A program made the translations under genes and the position numbers. The notes beneath the pieces are model-generated. The model worked only from the letters and a program-made list of their open reading frames with translations. It had not been told where the DNA came from and ran no database searches. Below, one piece after another: positions 1 through 8,127 of a stretch of DNA of 26,732 nt. Source of the stretch: JAYFNU01 sp964622315 (GTDB taxonomy: Bacteria > Bacillota > Clostridia > Oscillospirales > Ruminococcaceae); assembly GCA_964622315.1 (NCBI GenBank), contig CAZUOY010000020.1, positions 1 to 26,732 of the forward strand. Reading direction: 5' to 3'. Each line of letters opens with the position of its first letter. The first letter of the stretch is position 1.

Positions 1-1
1 C

Positions 2-30
2 TTGTTACATTACTTTTTTTATATTATAAT
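2..30 (+). promoter_or_regulatory. Sigma-A-type promoter upstream of asnS
   Basis: A -35-like TTGTTA at 2-7 is followed by 17 bases and a perfect TATAAT at 25-30. A second TATAAT lies at 33-38, so the exact -10 is uncertain. The distance to the asnS start at 63 gives a short leader. Sequence match only; because the window begins here, upstream control elements cannot be seen. Confidence 0.55.
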
Positions 31-62
31 AATATAATCATTTTTATGTAAAAGGTGTCCTT

Positions 63-1454
63 ATGAAAAGAGCGGAAATTAAAGCATTATTTGAGAATAG
101 AGAAATCAAAGATTCCGAAAGCGTAATTGTTGCGGGTTGGGTAAAGACCTCGCGCGAAAGCAAAAATTTCGGGTTCATTGAGATAAACGACGGAAGCTGT
201 TTTAAAAATTTGCAGATAGTTGTTGAGGCTGAAAAGTTTGCCAACTTTAAAGAGGTTGCTAACACAAATGTTGGAAGCGCAATAATTGTTAAGGGCAAAA
301 TCGTCCTCACACCAGACGCGAAGCAACCATTTGAGGTTAACGCTGACGAGATATCTGTTGAGGGCGCTTGTGACAACACCTATCCGCTTCAAAAGAAACG
401 CCATACACTTGAGTTTCTTCGCACAATACCGCATCTGCGTGCGCGTACAAACACCTTTGAGGCTGTGTTTCGCGTAAGAAGTGAGGCGGCTTTTGCCATT
501 CATAAATTCTTTAATGAGAATGGCTTTGTTTATGTTCACACGCCTCTCATTACGGGTAGCGATTGCGAAGGCGCGGGTGAAATGTTCCACGTAACTACGC
601 TTGACCTTAAAAACCCGCCGCTTACCGAGGACGGAAAGGTAGACTACAAACAGGATTTCTTTGGCAGGGAAACAAACCTTACCGTGTCCGGTCAGCTTGA
701 GGGCGAGACCATGGCTCAGGCGTTTGGAAAGATATACACCTTTGGGCCTACCTTTAGAGCAGAGCGTTCATATACGCCCAGACACGCCGCCGAGTTTTGG
801 ATGATTGAACCCGAGATGGCATTCTGCGACCTTTCGGGATATATGGACAACGCTGAGGCTATGATTAAGTCGGTTATCGGTCATCTGCTTAGCACATGTT
901 CCGACGAGCTTAACTTTTTCAACAGCTTCTACGATAAAGAACTTTTAAATAAGCTTAATAAGTTGGTTCGCGATGATTTCGCGCGTGTGAGCTATACCGA
1001 GGCTGTCGAAATACTTGAAAAGCATAATGACGAATTTGATTTCAAGGTAAGCTGGGGCTGTGACCTACAGACTGAGCATGAAAGATATCTTACAGAAAAG
1101 ATTTTTGAGCGACCTGTTTTTGTTACCGATTATCCGAAGGAGATAAAAGCGTTTTACATGCGGGTTAACGAGGATAACAAAACGGTTGCGGCGGCAGATA
1201 TGCTGGTTCCGGGTGTGGGCGAGCTTATCGGTGGAAGTCAGCGTGAGGAGCGTCTCGACGTTCTGTTAAAACGAATGAAGGAGCTTGGTCTTAACGAAGA
1301 AGATTACGGCTTCTACCTCGACCTTCGCCGCTTTGGTTCTACAAAGCATGCCGGTTACGGTCTTGGCTTCGAGCGCTTAATTATGTATGTTACGGGAATA
1401 GGAAATATCCGCGACGTGGAATTCTATCCGAGAACTACAGGCGGATTTTATTAA
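63..1454 (+). CDS. asnS: Asparaginyl-tRNA synthetase
   Basis: Charges tRNA-Asn with asparagine in the cytoplasm, using ATP. The 463-residue product has the usual length and order of bacterial AsnRS: an N-terminal OB-fold anticodon-binding domain (about residues 15-105) and a class II catalytic core. Motif 2 is visible as FRAERS with the ATP-contacting arginine near R232, followed by the HAAEFWMIEPE segment typical of AsnRS/AspRS. Motif 3 is GYGLGFERL at 431-439. The ATG at 63 is supported by AAAGGTG at 51-57, with suitable spacing. The absence of the long insertion of bacterial AspRS and the overall motif wording favour AsnRS. The aspartate-aminotransferase-type gene follows 22 bases later, so the two are probably co-transcribed. 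Confidence 0.95.
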   Translation: MKRAEIKALFENREIKDSESVIVAGWVKTSRESKNFGFIEINDGSCFKNLQIVVEAEKFANFKEVANTNVGSAIIVKGKIVLTPDAKQPFEVNADEISVEGACDNTYPLQKKRHTLEFLRTIPHLRARTNTFEAVFRVRSEAAFAIHKFFNENGFVYVHTPLITGSDCEGAGEMFHVTTLDLKNPPLTEDGKVDYKQDFFGRETNLTVSGQLEGETMAQAFGKIYTFGPTFRAERSYTPRHAAEFWMIEPEMAFCDLSGYMDNAEAMIKSVIGHLLSTCSDELNFFNSFYDKELLNKLNKLVRDDFARVSYTEAVEILEKHNDEFDFKVSWGCDLQTEHERYLTEKIFERPVFVTDYPKEIKAFYMRVNEDNKTVAAADMLVPGVGELIGGSQREERLDVLLKRMKELGLNEEDYGFYLDLRRFGSTKHAGYGLGFERLIMYVTGIGNIRDVEFYPRTTGGFY

Positions 1455-1476
1455 TTAAAGATATTAAGGAATTGCT

Positions 1477-2769
1477 ATGAGTAAATGTTACGGCGATATG
1501 GATAATATTGAAAGAGAGAAGCTTCTGTCTAAGTTAAAAGCCGAGTATGAAGAGTTTGCTTCGCGGGGAATGAAGCTTGATATGTCAAGAGGCAAGCCCT
1601 CAAGCGAACAGCTTGATTTATCTCTTGAAATCTTTAACCAGAAATTCGACCGCAAGCTGTTTATCCTTAGTAACGGAATGGACGCAAGAAACTACGGCGT
1701 GCCTACAGGCATTCCAGAGATGAAAGCCATCTTTGCCGAGATGCTTGAGGTGTCGCACGAAAATGTTATTGTAGGCGGCAATTCCAGCTTAAATCTTGAG
1801 TATGATTTTATCTCCCGCGCATATACACACGGTGTTTTTGAAGGCGCTAAGCCGTGGAAGGATTGCGAAAAGGTTAAATGGCTTTGTCCTTCTCCCGGTT
1901 ATGACCGCCATTTTGCGATTACCGAACTTTTCGGCTTTGAATTGATTAACGTTCCTATGACCGATAACGGACCTGATATGCAGGTTGTTGAACGTCTTGT
2001 AGCGGAAGATGAAAGCGTTAAGGGAATTTGGTGTGTTCCCGTCTACTCAAACCCTACAGGCGCAGTATACAGCGACGACACAATTAAACGTCTCGCTTCT
2101 ATGAAATGCAAGGCTAACGACTTCACAATAATGTACGATAACGCGTATTGCGTTCATCATTTATTTGAAAAAGAGAATAAGGTCATTAGTATTCTAAATG
2201 AATGTGAAAAGGCGGGAAATCCCGAAAGAGTAGCAATATTTACTTCGACGAGCAAAATTACCTTTGCGGGTGCCGGAGTATGTTGCGTAGCGGGAAGCGA
2301 AAAGCTGCTTGCCGCGATAAAGAAGAACCTTTCTATACAAACCATTGGTTTTGATAAGACAAATCAGATACTTCACGCTAAGTTCCTAAAGAATCTTGAT
2401 AACATAAACGCTCATATGAAGAAGCAAGCGGCAATTATTCGCCCGAAATTTGAAGCAGTAATGAAAATTCTCGATGAGGAGCTTGTAAACTGCAAAACGG
2501 CAAGCTACATAAAGCCCGAGGGTGGGTACTTCATTAATCTTGTAACGCCGAAGGGAACAGCGAAAAGAATTGTATCACTTTGTGCAAACGCGGGCGTAAA
2601 GCTAACACCAGCCGGTGCAATGTTCCCGTATGGTATTGACCCTGACGACTGCAATATAAGAATAGCACCAACCTTCCCTGATTGCGAAGAAATAACCCTT
2701 GCGGCAAAGCTTCTGGCTCTGTCAACTAAAATTGCTGCCCTTGAGGCACTGAACTGTATTCCCGCTTGA
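1477..2769 (+). CDS. PLP-dependent aminotransferase, aspartate aminotransferase-type (PF12897 family)
   Basis: Fold-type I PLP aminotransferase of 430 residues. The N-terminal KLDMSRGKPS segment and overall layout match the Aminotran_MocR/aspartate aminotransferase family (PF12897), whose characterised corynebacterial member is an aspartate aminotransferase. It would interconvert aspartate and 2-oxoglutarate with oxaloacetate and glutamate. Visible active-site features are YSNPTG (substrate/PLP asparagine), YDNAYC (PLP pyridine aspartate) and STSKITFAG, with the Schiff-base lysine at K260. There is no N-terminal GntR-type DNA-binding domain, so it is an enzyme rather than a MocR regulator. 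The start is supported by TAAGGA at 1465-1470. Placement directly after asnS fits an aspartate/asparagine role, but substrate specificity is inferred from family and context. An alanine or other amino donor is not excluded. Confidence 0.82.
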   Translation: MSKCYGDMDNIEREKLLSKLKAEYEEFASRGMKLDMSRGKPSSEQLDLSLEIFNQKFDRKLFILSNGMDARNYGVPTGIPEMKAIFAEMLEVSHENVIVGGNSSLNLEYDFISRAYTHGVFEGAKPWKDCEKVKWLCPSPGYDRHFAITELFGFELINVPMTDNGPDMQVVERLVAEDESVKGIWCVPVYSNPTGAVYSDDTIKRLASMKCKANDFTIMYDNAYCVHHLFEKENKVISILNECEKAGNPERVAIFTSTSKITFAGAGVCCVAGSEKLLAAIKKNLSIQTIGFDKTNQILHAKFLKNLDNINAHMKKQAAIIRPKFEAVMKILDEELVNCKTASYIKPEGGYFINLVTPKGTAKRIVSLCANAGVKLTPAGAMFPYGIDPDDCNIRIAPTFPDCEEITLAAKLLALSTKIAALEALNCIPA

Positions 2770-2794
2770 AAAGTTTCAAGTAACTATATATAGA
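2766..2794 (+). promoter_or_regulatory. Possible weak promoter before the secD-like gene
   Basis: TTGAAA at 2766-2771, overlapping the stop codon of the aminotransferase gene, is 17 bases from TATAGA at 2789-2794. The -35 is good and the -10 is weak. The region also contains a short AT-rich inverted repeat (2765-2780) that is too weak to be a terminator. The secD-like gene may instead be read through from asnS. Confidence 0.28.
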
Positions 2795-2811
2795 AATATT
2801 CGGAGGTCCAT

Positions 2812-4215
2812 ATGAAAAACTTTGGCAAGGTGGTTTTCTTCCTTATTGCCGCGTTATCGATATTCGTCTTTGTGCTGGGCGCGTTCGGTATAGCTGAGCA
2901 TTACGGAGATATAACTACTGTAATCGTAAAATCAGCTGAACAGCTCGGTTTGGGCTTGGACGGCTCAACTAATATGAATATTGTACTTTCGCCCAGTGAG
3001 GAAGGAACTTCGCTTTCTCGTGAAGAAATGCTTTATACAGAAAGCATTCTTGAAAAACGACTTGAGAGCTACATTATCGACGAGTACAGAGTAAACTGTG
3101 ATTTTGATAACAGCACCTTTAATGTTGCGCTTTCCTTTAGCAACAACTCTACATACACAAGCTCATGGATAGTTTCTCAACTTACATCTATTGGTGATAT
3201 CAAGGTATACGAAGGAGACAAAATAGACGAAAGTAAGGTTATTCTTACTAACGAAGATATCTCCGGTGCTGAAGTTTATAGGGAGATGCTGAGCCAAACC
3301 TACGCAAGGTACGGAATAGAGATGCCACTTACAGCAGACAGCAGGCAGACCTATAAAGCCGCAATGGACAAGCTATTATCGGAAAAGACCGATACAACAG
3401 TATCTACCGTTTCGCTTTACATTGACGGCGGAAGCGTGGCGTCAATGGCGGTAAACGAAGAATTTAAGGGGAGAAACGCAATAATTAAATCCTCCATGCT
3501 CGATTACGAGGTTGCGGCGGCGGCGGCGATTATTATCGACAGCGGTAAGCTTCCCGTGGAGCTTAAAAACACCTCCCTAACATATACAAATCCGGCTATT
3601 GGTGAGCAGGCGAGCGTAGCAATAATGCTTGCGTTTATTAGCTTCCTTGCGATTAGCTTCTTCTACTTAATTTACAAATACCGTCTTTGCGGCGTTGCGA
3701 GTATGATTTCAATGCTCGGAACGGTGGGCGGGCTCATTCTTGTGTCTACCGGAATGTTTACAGCGACTTCGCCGACAAATGTTATCTCGTTAACAGCAAC
3801 GGCTTTTGCTGCGGCATTTTTGACCATCATAGTCAATTACGAATCGAACGTACGTTATTTTGAAGCGATTAAGTCGCGTCTAAATGAACTATCTCCCGCA
3901 AAAGCGGTGGTCGAGGAGTTTAAGAAAACAATAGGTACAACGCTTGGCATAGATTTTGCGCTTGTGTTGGTTTCGCTTTTGTTCTACATCTTTACAAGGA
4001 ACCAGGGTATTTCCTCATTCATCTTCAGCCCTATTTTTGCGGTGTTCAGTGTTAAAACGGTTAACTTTGCGTCCTTCACCTATTTCGGTGCTATGCTTCT
4101 CGCGGGAACATTAATTGGCTTCCTGTCTTCCGTTTTGGGTGTATTTGCTTCCGTTTACTCCTTTAGCTGTTACAACTTCGCTAAAAACAAAAAGCTTTTC
4201 GGAGGTGAAAGATAA
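2812..4215 (+). CDS. Divergent SecD-like protein translocase subunit
   Basis: Membrane protein of 467 residues with the SecD plan: one N-terminal membrane helix (about 7-27), a large extracytoplasmic domain, then five C-terminal helices from about residue 265. SecD works with SecF and SecYEG to pull exported proteins across the membrane using the proton gradient. The family assignment rests on topology, on the overlapping secF-like partner and on residual motifs. The usual GLDLxGG segment is reduced to GLGLDGS near residue 48, and the canonical DANVLIFERI helix reads ESNVRYFEAI. Its essential acidic position is therefore glutamate (E344) in this alignment. The start has a strong CGGAGG site. 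Its stop shares one base with the next start (TAATG), implying translational coupling. It could be a genuine fast-evolving SecD or a specialised RND-superfamily relative. Confidence 0.68.
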   Translation: MKNFGKVVFFLIAALSIFVFVLGAFGIAEHYGDITTVIVKSAEQLGLGLDGSTNMNIVLSPSEEGTSLSREEMLYTESILEKRLESYIIDEYRVNCDFDNSTFNVALSFSNNSTYTSSWIVSQLTSIGDIKVYEGDKIDESKVILTNEDISGAEVYREMLSQTYARYGIEMPLTADSRQTYKAAMDKLLSEKTDTTVSTVSLYIDGGSVASMAVNEEFKGRNAIIKSSMLDYEVAAAAAIIIDSGKLPVELKNTSLTYTNPAIGEQASVAIMLAFISFLAISFFYLIYKYRLCGVASMISMLGTVGGLILVSTGMFTATSPTNVISLTATAFAAAFLTIIVNYESNVRYFEAIKSRLNELSPAKAVVEEFKKTIGTTLGIDFALVLVSLLFYIFTRNQGISSFIFSPIFAVFSVKTVNFASFTYFGAMLLAGTLIGFLSSVLGVFASVYSFSCYNFAKNKKLFGGER

Positions 4216-5099
4216 TGAATATTAATTTTTACAAGTCTCGGCGGCTATATTTAATTATTGCCGCGGCGGTAATAGTCGCAGCGGTGGCGGTTTTCTTCAT
4301 CTTCGGTTTTGCCGGTGACAGCATAACTAAAGGCTATACGGAATACAAGGCTGTTATATCAAAGGACGCCGATTTACAGGACCTTGATAACACATATCTT
4401 GTTGATAAGGTTAAAGAGACAGTAGGTAAAAGCGCGGACGTTGTCTTAACGACCGATACTGTCACATACGATTCAATTATTCTTATTACGGTTCCATTCG
4501 GAAGCGAAATAGATGAGCAAGCAGTTGTCACTATGTTTAACGCAGAATTCACTGATTTCGCTGTTGACTCATTAAGCAGTGTAAGCTATGGCCCTTCGGC
4601 TGAAGGCGCGTTTTATCTCAGCTTTGTAGCTTCTGTTTTAATTGTATTAATTGTGCTTTTTGTGATTTCTCTTTTCTTTGTTTCAACAAAGAATGCATGC
4701 CTTATCCTTTTAGCGGAGATACTTTCTTCGCTTATGACAGTAGGAGTGTATCTCTTTGCGAGAGTCTCCTCGTTTATGTTGTTAATTGCCTCGGTTTTTG
4801 CAGGCATAGTGCTTTCCTTCGCGCTTGGAATAATAATGATTAAGTCTTTGGAAGCCGCTGTGACTAAATTCAAAAAGCCGAAAGCTTCAGATGTTATGAA
4901 CAGCGCCGTTAATAATGAGCTTGGCAGAGTATCGACAGTATTGATATTGGCCGCACTGTTTGCCGTTGCGTTTACCATCATTGGAATTGTCTTTGGCTAT
5001 GTTGGCGTTATCTATATCGGAGCTATGCTTTTCGGCGTTTCGCTTGCTTCTCTTTTCAACACAACGCTCATTATCCCCACGTTATGGAACAATAAATAA
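4215..5099 (+). CDS. Divergent SecF-like protein translocase subunit
   Basis: Membrane protein of 294 residues with one N-terminal helix (about 10-32), an extracytoplasmic domain and five C-terminal helices, as in SecF. It is translated from an ATG that overlaps the stop of the secD-like gene by one base, so the two products are likely made together and form one complex. Near the C-terminus, VNNELGRVSTVLI lines up with the conserved SecF INQTLSRTxxTSL segment. By contrast, the SecF NDTxVxFDRIRE region reads as an uncharged ALGIIMIKSLEAA stretch, so the conserved aspartate and threonine are missing. The N-terminal DFxGG motif is also not recognisable. The call depends on topology, pairing and this partial motif. 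The protein is not a frameshifted remnant: the frame is intact and has its own SD (GGAGG at 4201-4205). Confidence 0.6.
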   Translation: MNINFYKSRRLYLIIAAAVIVAAVAVFFIFGFAGDSITKGYTEYKAVISKDADLQDLDNTYLVDKVKETVGKSADVVLTTDTVTYDSIILITVPFGSEIDEQAVVTMFNAEFTDFAVDSLSSVSYGPSAEGAFYLSFVASVLIVLIVLFVISLFFVSTKNACLILLAEILSSLMTVGVYLFARVSSFMLLIASVFAGIVLSFALGIIMIKSLEAAVTKFKKPKASDVMNSAVNNELGRVSTVLILAALFAVAFTIIGIVFGYVGVIYIGAMLFGVSLASLFNTTLIIPTLWNNK

Positions 5100-5119
5100 T
5101 TCGCGGAGGTATATTGTAA

Positions 5120-5578
5120 ATGAAATGCCCGTACTGCGGACACCCTGACACAAAGGTTAACGACTCGCGTCCTACCGATGATTTCAGCAAAATTCGCCGT
5201 AGAAGGGAATGTCTTGACTGCGGTCAGAGATTTACGACATACGAAATAGTAGAGACTGCTCCCGTAATGGTTATTAAAAAGGACGGTTCTCGCGAAGTAT
5301 TTGACCGAGCGAAGCTTCTTCGCGGTCTTTTAAAGGCATGCGAAAAACGCCCGATTTCAGCCGGGCGTTTAGATAAAGCTGTGGAAAATATTGAGCAGAA
5401 GCTGTTGAACTCAATGGAGCGTGAGGTTCCATCATCTTATGTCGGGGAGCTTGTAATGGACGAGCTAAAGCTGATTGACGAGGTGGCATACGTTCGTTTT
5501 GCCTCAGTCTACAGAGAGTTCAAGGATATTAATACATTTATGGCAGAGCTTGAAGATATGCTTAAAAACAAACATTAA
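5120..5578 (+). CDS. nrdR: Transcriptional repressor NrdR
   Basis: Repressor of ribonucleotide reductase genes that senses ATP/dATP. The 152-residue length is typical. The N-terminal zinc ribbon has cysteines at C3, C6, C31 and C34 together with the diagnostic DSRPTDD and RRRREC wording. An ATP-cone domain follows (about residues 46-136: VIKKDGSREVFD, CEKRPISA and VRFASVYREF are visible). GGAGG at 5104-5108 precedes the ATG at a slightly long spacing. No ribonucleotide reductase gene lies in the window, so its targets are elsewhere. It is probably in the same transcript as the secD/secF-like pair, 20 bases upstream. Its stop codon overlaps that of the opposing DUF4363 gene. Confidence 0.96.
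   Translation: MKCPYCGHPDTKVNDSRPTDDFSKIRRRRECLDCGQRFTTYEIVETAPVMVIKKDGSREVFDRAKLLRGLLKACEKRPISAGRLDKAVENIEQKLLNSMEREVPSSYVGELVMDELKLIDEVAYVRFASVYREFKDINTFMAELEDMLKNKH
5343..5370 (-). terminator. Terminator-like hairpin inside nrdR, oriented for the minus-strand operon
   Basis: The arms AAACGCCCG (5345-5353) and CGGGCGTTT (5362-5370) are perfect 9-base complements around an 8-base loop. Read on the minus strand, the GC-rich stem is followed by a run of five T, as in an intrinsic terminator. It lies about 205 bases past the stop of the minus-strand DUF4363 gene, where no other terminator is visible. On the plus strand it is coding for the conserved KRPISAGR part of NrdR, so the palindrome may be coincidental. 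Confidence 0.4.
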
Positions 5579-5943
5579 ATAAGCTTATTGTTTGCGCGCT
5601 TAATAACATCAAGATGTCTTAGCGTTTTTGCAAGCTCAGCGTTAAAGTCGTTGTGGTGCTCGTCGCCGACATAAGCATAAAGACCTGACAGCGAAACATT
5701 AAGATTGTTGTAATGCTCACGGTCAACAAATAAAATAAATAGGGTTTCATTTTGCTTGAAGATTAGTTCATATTCTTCAAGCTTTTTATTTGCTTTTTCA
5801 TAGTCGCCTAAGCCGTTAAGATATCCTGCCTTCATAAGAGCTGTTTGCATATCGTCGGCTACACTATCAACAGCCTTGCAGGAGTACCAGGTTGCAGCAA
5901 TTAGCACGACGATTAGTATTAGTGCGGCGTAGAGTCTTTTCAT
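5575..5943 (-). CDS. DUF4363 family membrane-anchored protein
   Basis: A 122-residue protein with an N-terminal membrane anchor (about residues 4-22) and a helical extracytoplasmic domain. It matches the DUF4363 family pattern: a short anchored helical protein with an LEEYELIF-like middle and a histidine-rich HYNNL region. The molecular function of the family is not known. Its ATG overlaps the TGA of the upstream DUF421 gene in an ATGA, so the pair is translationally coupled and the products probably act together at the membrane. The stop (TTA on the plus strand at 5575-5577) overlaps the nrdR stop, leaving no intergenic space between the convergent genes. Confidence 0.8.
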   Translation of the reverse strand: MKRLYAALILIVVLIAATWYSCKAVDSVADDMQTALMKAGYLNGLGDYEKANKKLEEYELIFKQNETLFILFVDREHYNNLNVSLSGLYAYVGDEHHNDFNAELAKTLRHLDVIKRANNKLI

Positions 5944-6569
5944 AATGCCTCCCGCTTCACCACAGTTACCGAATCGCCTTCGGTATTATACTGCATTAAA
6001 AGTACATCCTTCAATTCTATTGAACGTTCCTTAAGCTTTTCCGTCAGCCAGTTATCAGAAAGCCCACTGTATTTAAAAGTATCTTTCTGCACCTCACCGT
6101 TAAGAACGAGGTTAAGCGGTGGCTTATCGCCCTCGGTGTAAGCGTTCAGCTGACCGTTTGTTTCAATTACTGCGTAGGTCACGTCGTTAATATCGTAAAT
6201 GTCCTTGTTTCTAAGCGCTTCAAGCACGTCGGTAATTCCAAAACGCAAATCCAATAGCTGTTTTTGGTCAATTACTCCGTCACGAATAACAGTTTTTGAG
6301 TTTCCTGAAACCACTGTAGAAAACTTGTTAGAACGTATTTCAATAAAAGACAAAACCACTTCAAGACATATGATTATCAGTATCGGCGCAACAGCCGATA
6401 CGAGCGGCAAGTCGGTTTCCTCAATAGGCAAAGACGCAAGATTAGAAATAAGAATGGTAGTAACAAGCTCGCCTGGTTGAAGCTCACCTATCTGACGTTT
6501 TCCCATAAGTCTTACCGCAAGAATAATCAGCGCATAAACAATTACTGTTCTTAAGGTTACAACAAGCAT
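5940..6569 (-). CDS. DUF421 (YetF-like) membrane protein
   Basis: A 209-residue protein of the DUF421/YetF family. Three N-terminal membrane helices (about residues 3-75) include the diagnostic RLMGKRQIGELQPGELV segment. A soluble, probably cytoplasmic domain follows, with the family's RDGVID and YDINDVTYAVIETNGQL-type strands. The biochemical role is unclear. In Bacillus, a DUF421-containing protein (2Duf, on the spoVA2mob element) affects spore heat resistance, and clostridial members often sit near sporulation genes. On the minus strand AAAGGAAG precedes the ATG at a normal distance. The gene is divergent from gerA, with about 70 bases between starts, so the promoters are close or overlapping. 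Confidence 0.88.
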   Translation of the reverse strand: MLVVTLRTVIVYALIILAVRLMGKRQIGELQPGELVTTILISNLASLPIEETDLPLVSAVAPILIIICLEVVLSFIEIRSNKFSTVVSGNSKTVIRDGVIDQKQLLDLRFGITDVLEALRNKDIYDINDVTYAVIETNGQLNAYTEGDKPPLNLVLNGEVQKDTFKYSGLSDNWLTEKLKERSIELKDVLLMQYNTEGDSVTVVKREAL

Positions 6570-6587
6570 ATTAACACTTCCTTTTGC

Positions 6588-6617
6588 TGTTTATTGTTTC
6601 AAAAATTACACAGACTA
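6588..6617 (+). promoter_or_regulatory. Weak candidate sigma-G-type promoter upstream of gerA
   Basis: Germinant receptor operons are normally transcribed in the forespore by sigma-G (about TGMATA, 17-18 bases, CATnnTA). Here TGTTTA at 6588-6593 is 17 bases from CAGACTA at 6611-6617, with mismatches in both elements. No good sigma-A promoter is visible in the same gap, which is mild support. Position and partial match only. Confidence 0.25.
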
Positions 6618-6639
6618 TTCAAAAAGGGAAGTGAAAATT

Positions 6640-8127
6640 GTGTGTGAAAATACTAAGCTTTACAGAAGCTTGAAACAGAATGAAAAGAAGCTTCTTGAAC
6701 TCTGTGGAGGTTCTGATGATATTATTACCGCGCCGCTAGTATCTGCGGGAATTAATTGTATCGGTATGTGGTGTGATGGAATGATTAATATGACTGTCTG
6801 CTACGAGCAGTTCTATAAAAGTGTTATGGCTGTGCGGCGTTGTGAAGTTAGAAACGCCGATGAACTTATAGAAAGACTGAGCAGCCAGAAGCCAAAGGTG
6901 GTGGATTGCAAAAAACTGTATAGCTTCAATGAAGTTCTGTATTCAGTTATGTCGGGCGCCGCCGTGCTTATCGCGGACGGTTCTTGTGCCGCCGTAGCTT
7001 TCGCCGCACCAGGCTTTAGCTTTCGCGCTGTATCTGAAAGCTATACGGAAGAAAACGTCCGTTCCTCACGCGAGGGGTTTGTAGAGCCGCTAAAAGTAAA
7101 TATGACTCTTGTAAGACGAAGAATAAAGAGCGAAAAGCTCGTCTTCAAAACCCTACAGGTCGGAAAAGTAAGCAAGACAGAGGTGGCGGTTGTTTATTTA
7201 AGCGATAGAGTAAATAAACAACTAATCAACTTAATAGAAAAAAGACTTCTCAGCATAGACCTTGAACTTGTGCTCGAAAGCGGTTTTATCGAACCGTTCT
7301 TCGAAAATTCAAGAAATTCCTTATTTTCAGGAACAGGCCACACGGAAAGACCTGACACTCTTTGCGGAAAGTTAAGAGAAGGCAGAGTGGGAATAATCGT
7401 AGACGGGACTCCGTTCGCGATAGTAATTCCATATCTTTTTGTAGAAAACTTTCAAAGCTTCGATGATTATACCAATATGCCTTATTATGCAAGCTTTATA
7501 AGAGTTATTAAATATTTGGCTTTCTTCATTTCAATATATTTTCCGGGGCTCTATGTAGCGCTTGCAAATTACAATCCCGAGTTGATACCCGCAAAGCTTC
7601 TTTTCAGTATTTCTATATCTCAAAAATCGACGCCGCTTCCGCTGATGTTTGAGGCTATTTTTATTACAGTTGTTTATGAAATAGTGCGTGAGGCAGGGCT
7701 ACGCCTTCCTCGTCCGGTCGGGCATGCTGTAAGCTTAATCGGCGCTCTCGTAGTGGGCGAAGCGGCTGTTAACGCAGGGCTAATAGGCTCGCCTATGGTT
7801 ATGGTGGTGGCTCTTACGGCTATAAGCGCGTTTACAATTCCAATGCTTCATGAACCTATTACAATCTTAAGATTTGCTTTTATTCTGATAGGTGGTTCAA
7901 TTGGACCCGTAGGGCTTGCGTTAGGCTTCTTTGTATTAATAGTTAATATCTGTGCAATAAACAGTTATGGTGTTCCGTACGCCGCTATGCTTTCGCCCTA
8001 TTCAAAATCACTGTTTGTTGACGGAGTTGTAAGACAAGGCTGGGAACAGATGGAGGAGGACAGAGCGCGGCTATGGGATTTAAACGGAGCGGAACTAAAG
8101 GAGGCTAAAGATGAAAGACACCTCTAA
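6640..8127 (+). CDS. gerA: Spore germinant receptor A subunit (GerA family)
   Basis: A subunit of a GerA-type nutrient germinant receptor in the spore inner membrane. It consists of a soluble N-terminal half (about 270 residues) and a C-terminal membrane domain with several helices. Family hallmarks include YLSDRVNKQLINLIEKRL, the PFAIVIPYLF strand and the KSTPLPLMFEAI / GLRLPRPVGHAVSLIG block. I chose GTG at 6640 because AGGGAAGTG at 6625-6633 then has normal spacing. An in-frame GTG at 6631 would add three residues but sits directly on the SD. The overlap with gerB (17 bases) implies coupled translation. The nutrient recognised cannot be read from sequence. It is the first gene of a complete A-B-C set. 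Confidence 0.93.
   Translation: MCENTKLYRSLKQNEKKLLELCGGSDDIITAPLVSAGINCIGMWCDGMINMTVCYEQFYKSVMAVRRCEVRNADELIERLSSQKPKVVDCKKLYSFNEVLYSVMSGAAVLIADGSCAAVAFAAPGFSFRAVSESYTEENVRSSREGFVEPLKVNMTLVRRRIKSEKLVFKTLQVGKVSKTEVAVVYLSDRVNKQLINLIEKRLLSIDLELVLESGFIEPFFENSRNSLFSGTGHTERPDTLCGKLREGRVGIIVDGTPFAIVIPYLFVENFQSFDDYTNMPYYASFIRVIKYLAFFISIYFPGLYVALANYNPELIPAKLLFSISISQKSTPLPLMFEAIFITVVYEIVREAGLRLPRPVGHAVSLIGALVVGEAAVNAGLIGSPMVMVVALTAISAFTIPMLHEPITILRFAFILIGGSIGPVGLALGFFVLIVNICAINSYGVPYAAMLSPYSKSLFVDGVVRQGWEQMEEDRARLWDLNGAELKEAKDERHL

Noticed and set aside
87..590. Minus-strand open frame of 167 codons opposite asnS
   Set aside because: Entirely inside a well-supported conserved gene and without recognisable domains; treated as a shadow frame.
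2765..2780. Inverted repeat CTTGAAA-AG-TTTCAAG over the aminotransferase stop codon
   Set aside because: The stem is AT-rich, the loop is too short and no T-run follows, so it is not a credible terminator. An operator is possible but there is no second copy to support one.
3511..3536. Run of GCG codons encoding polyalanine in the secD-like gene
   Set aside because: Short and in frame within a helical segment. No sign of repeat expansion or slippage beyond ordinary codon use.
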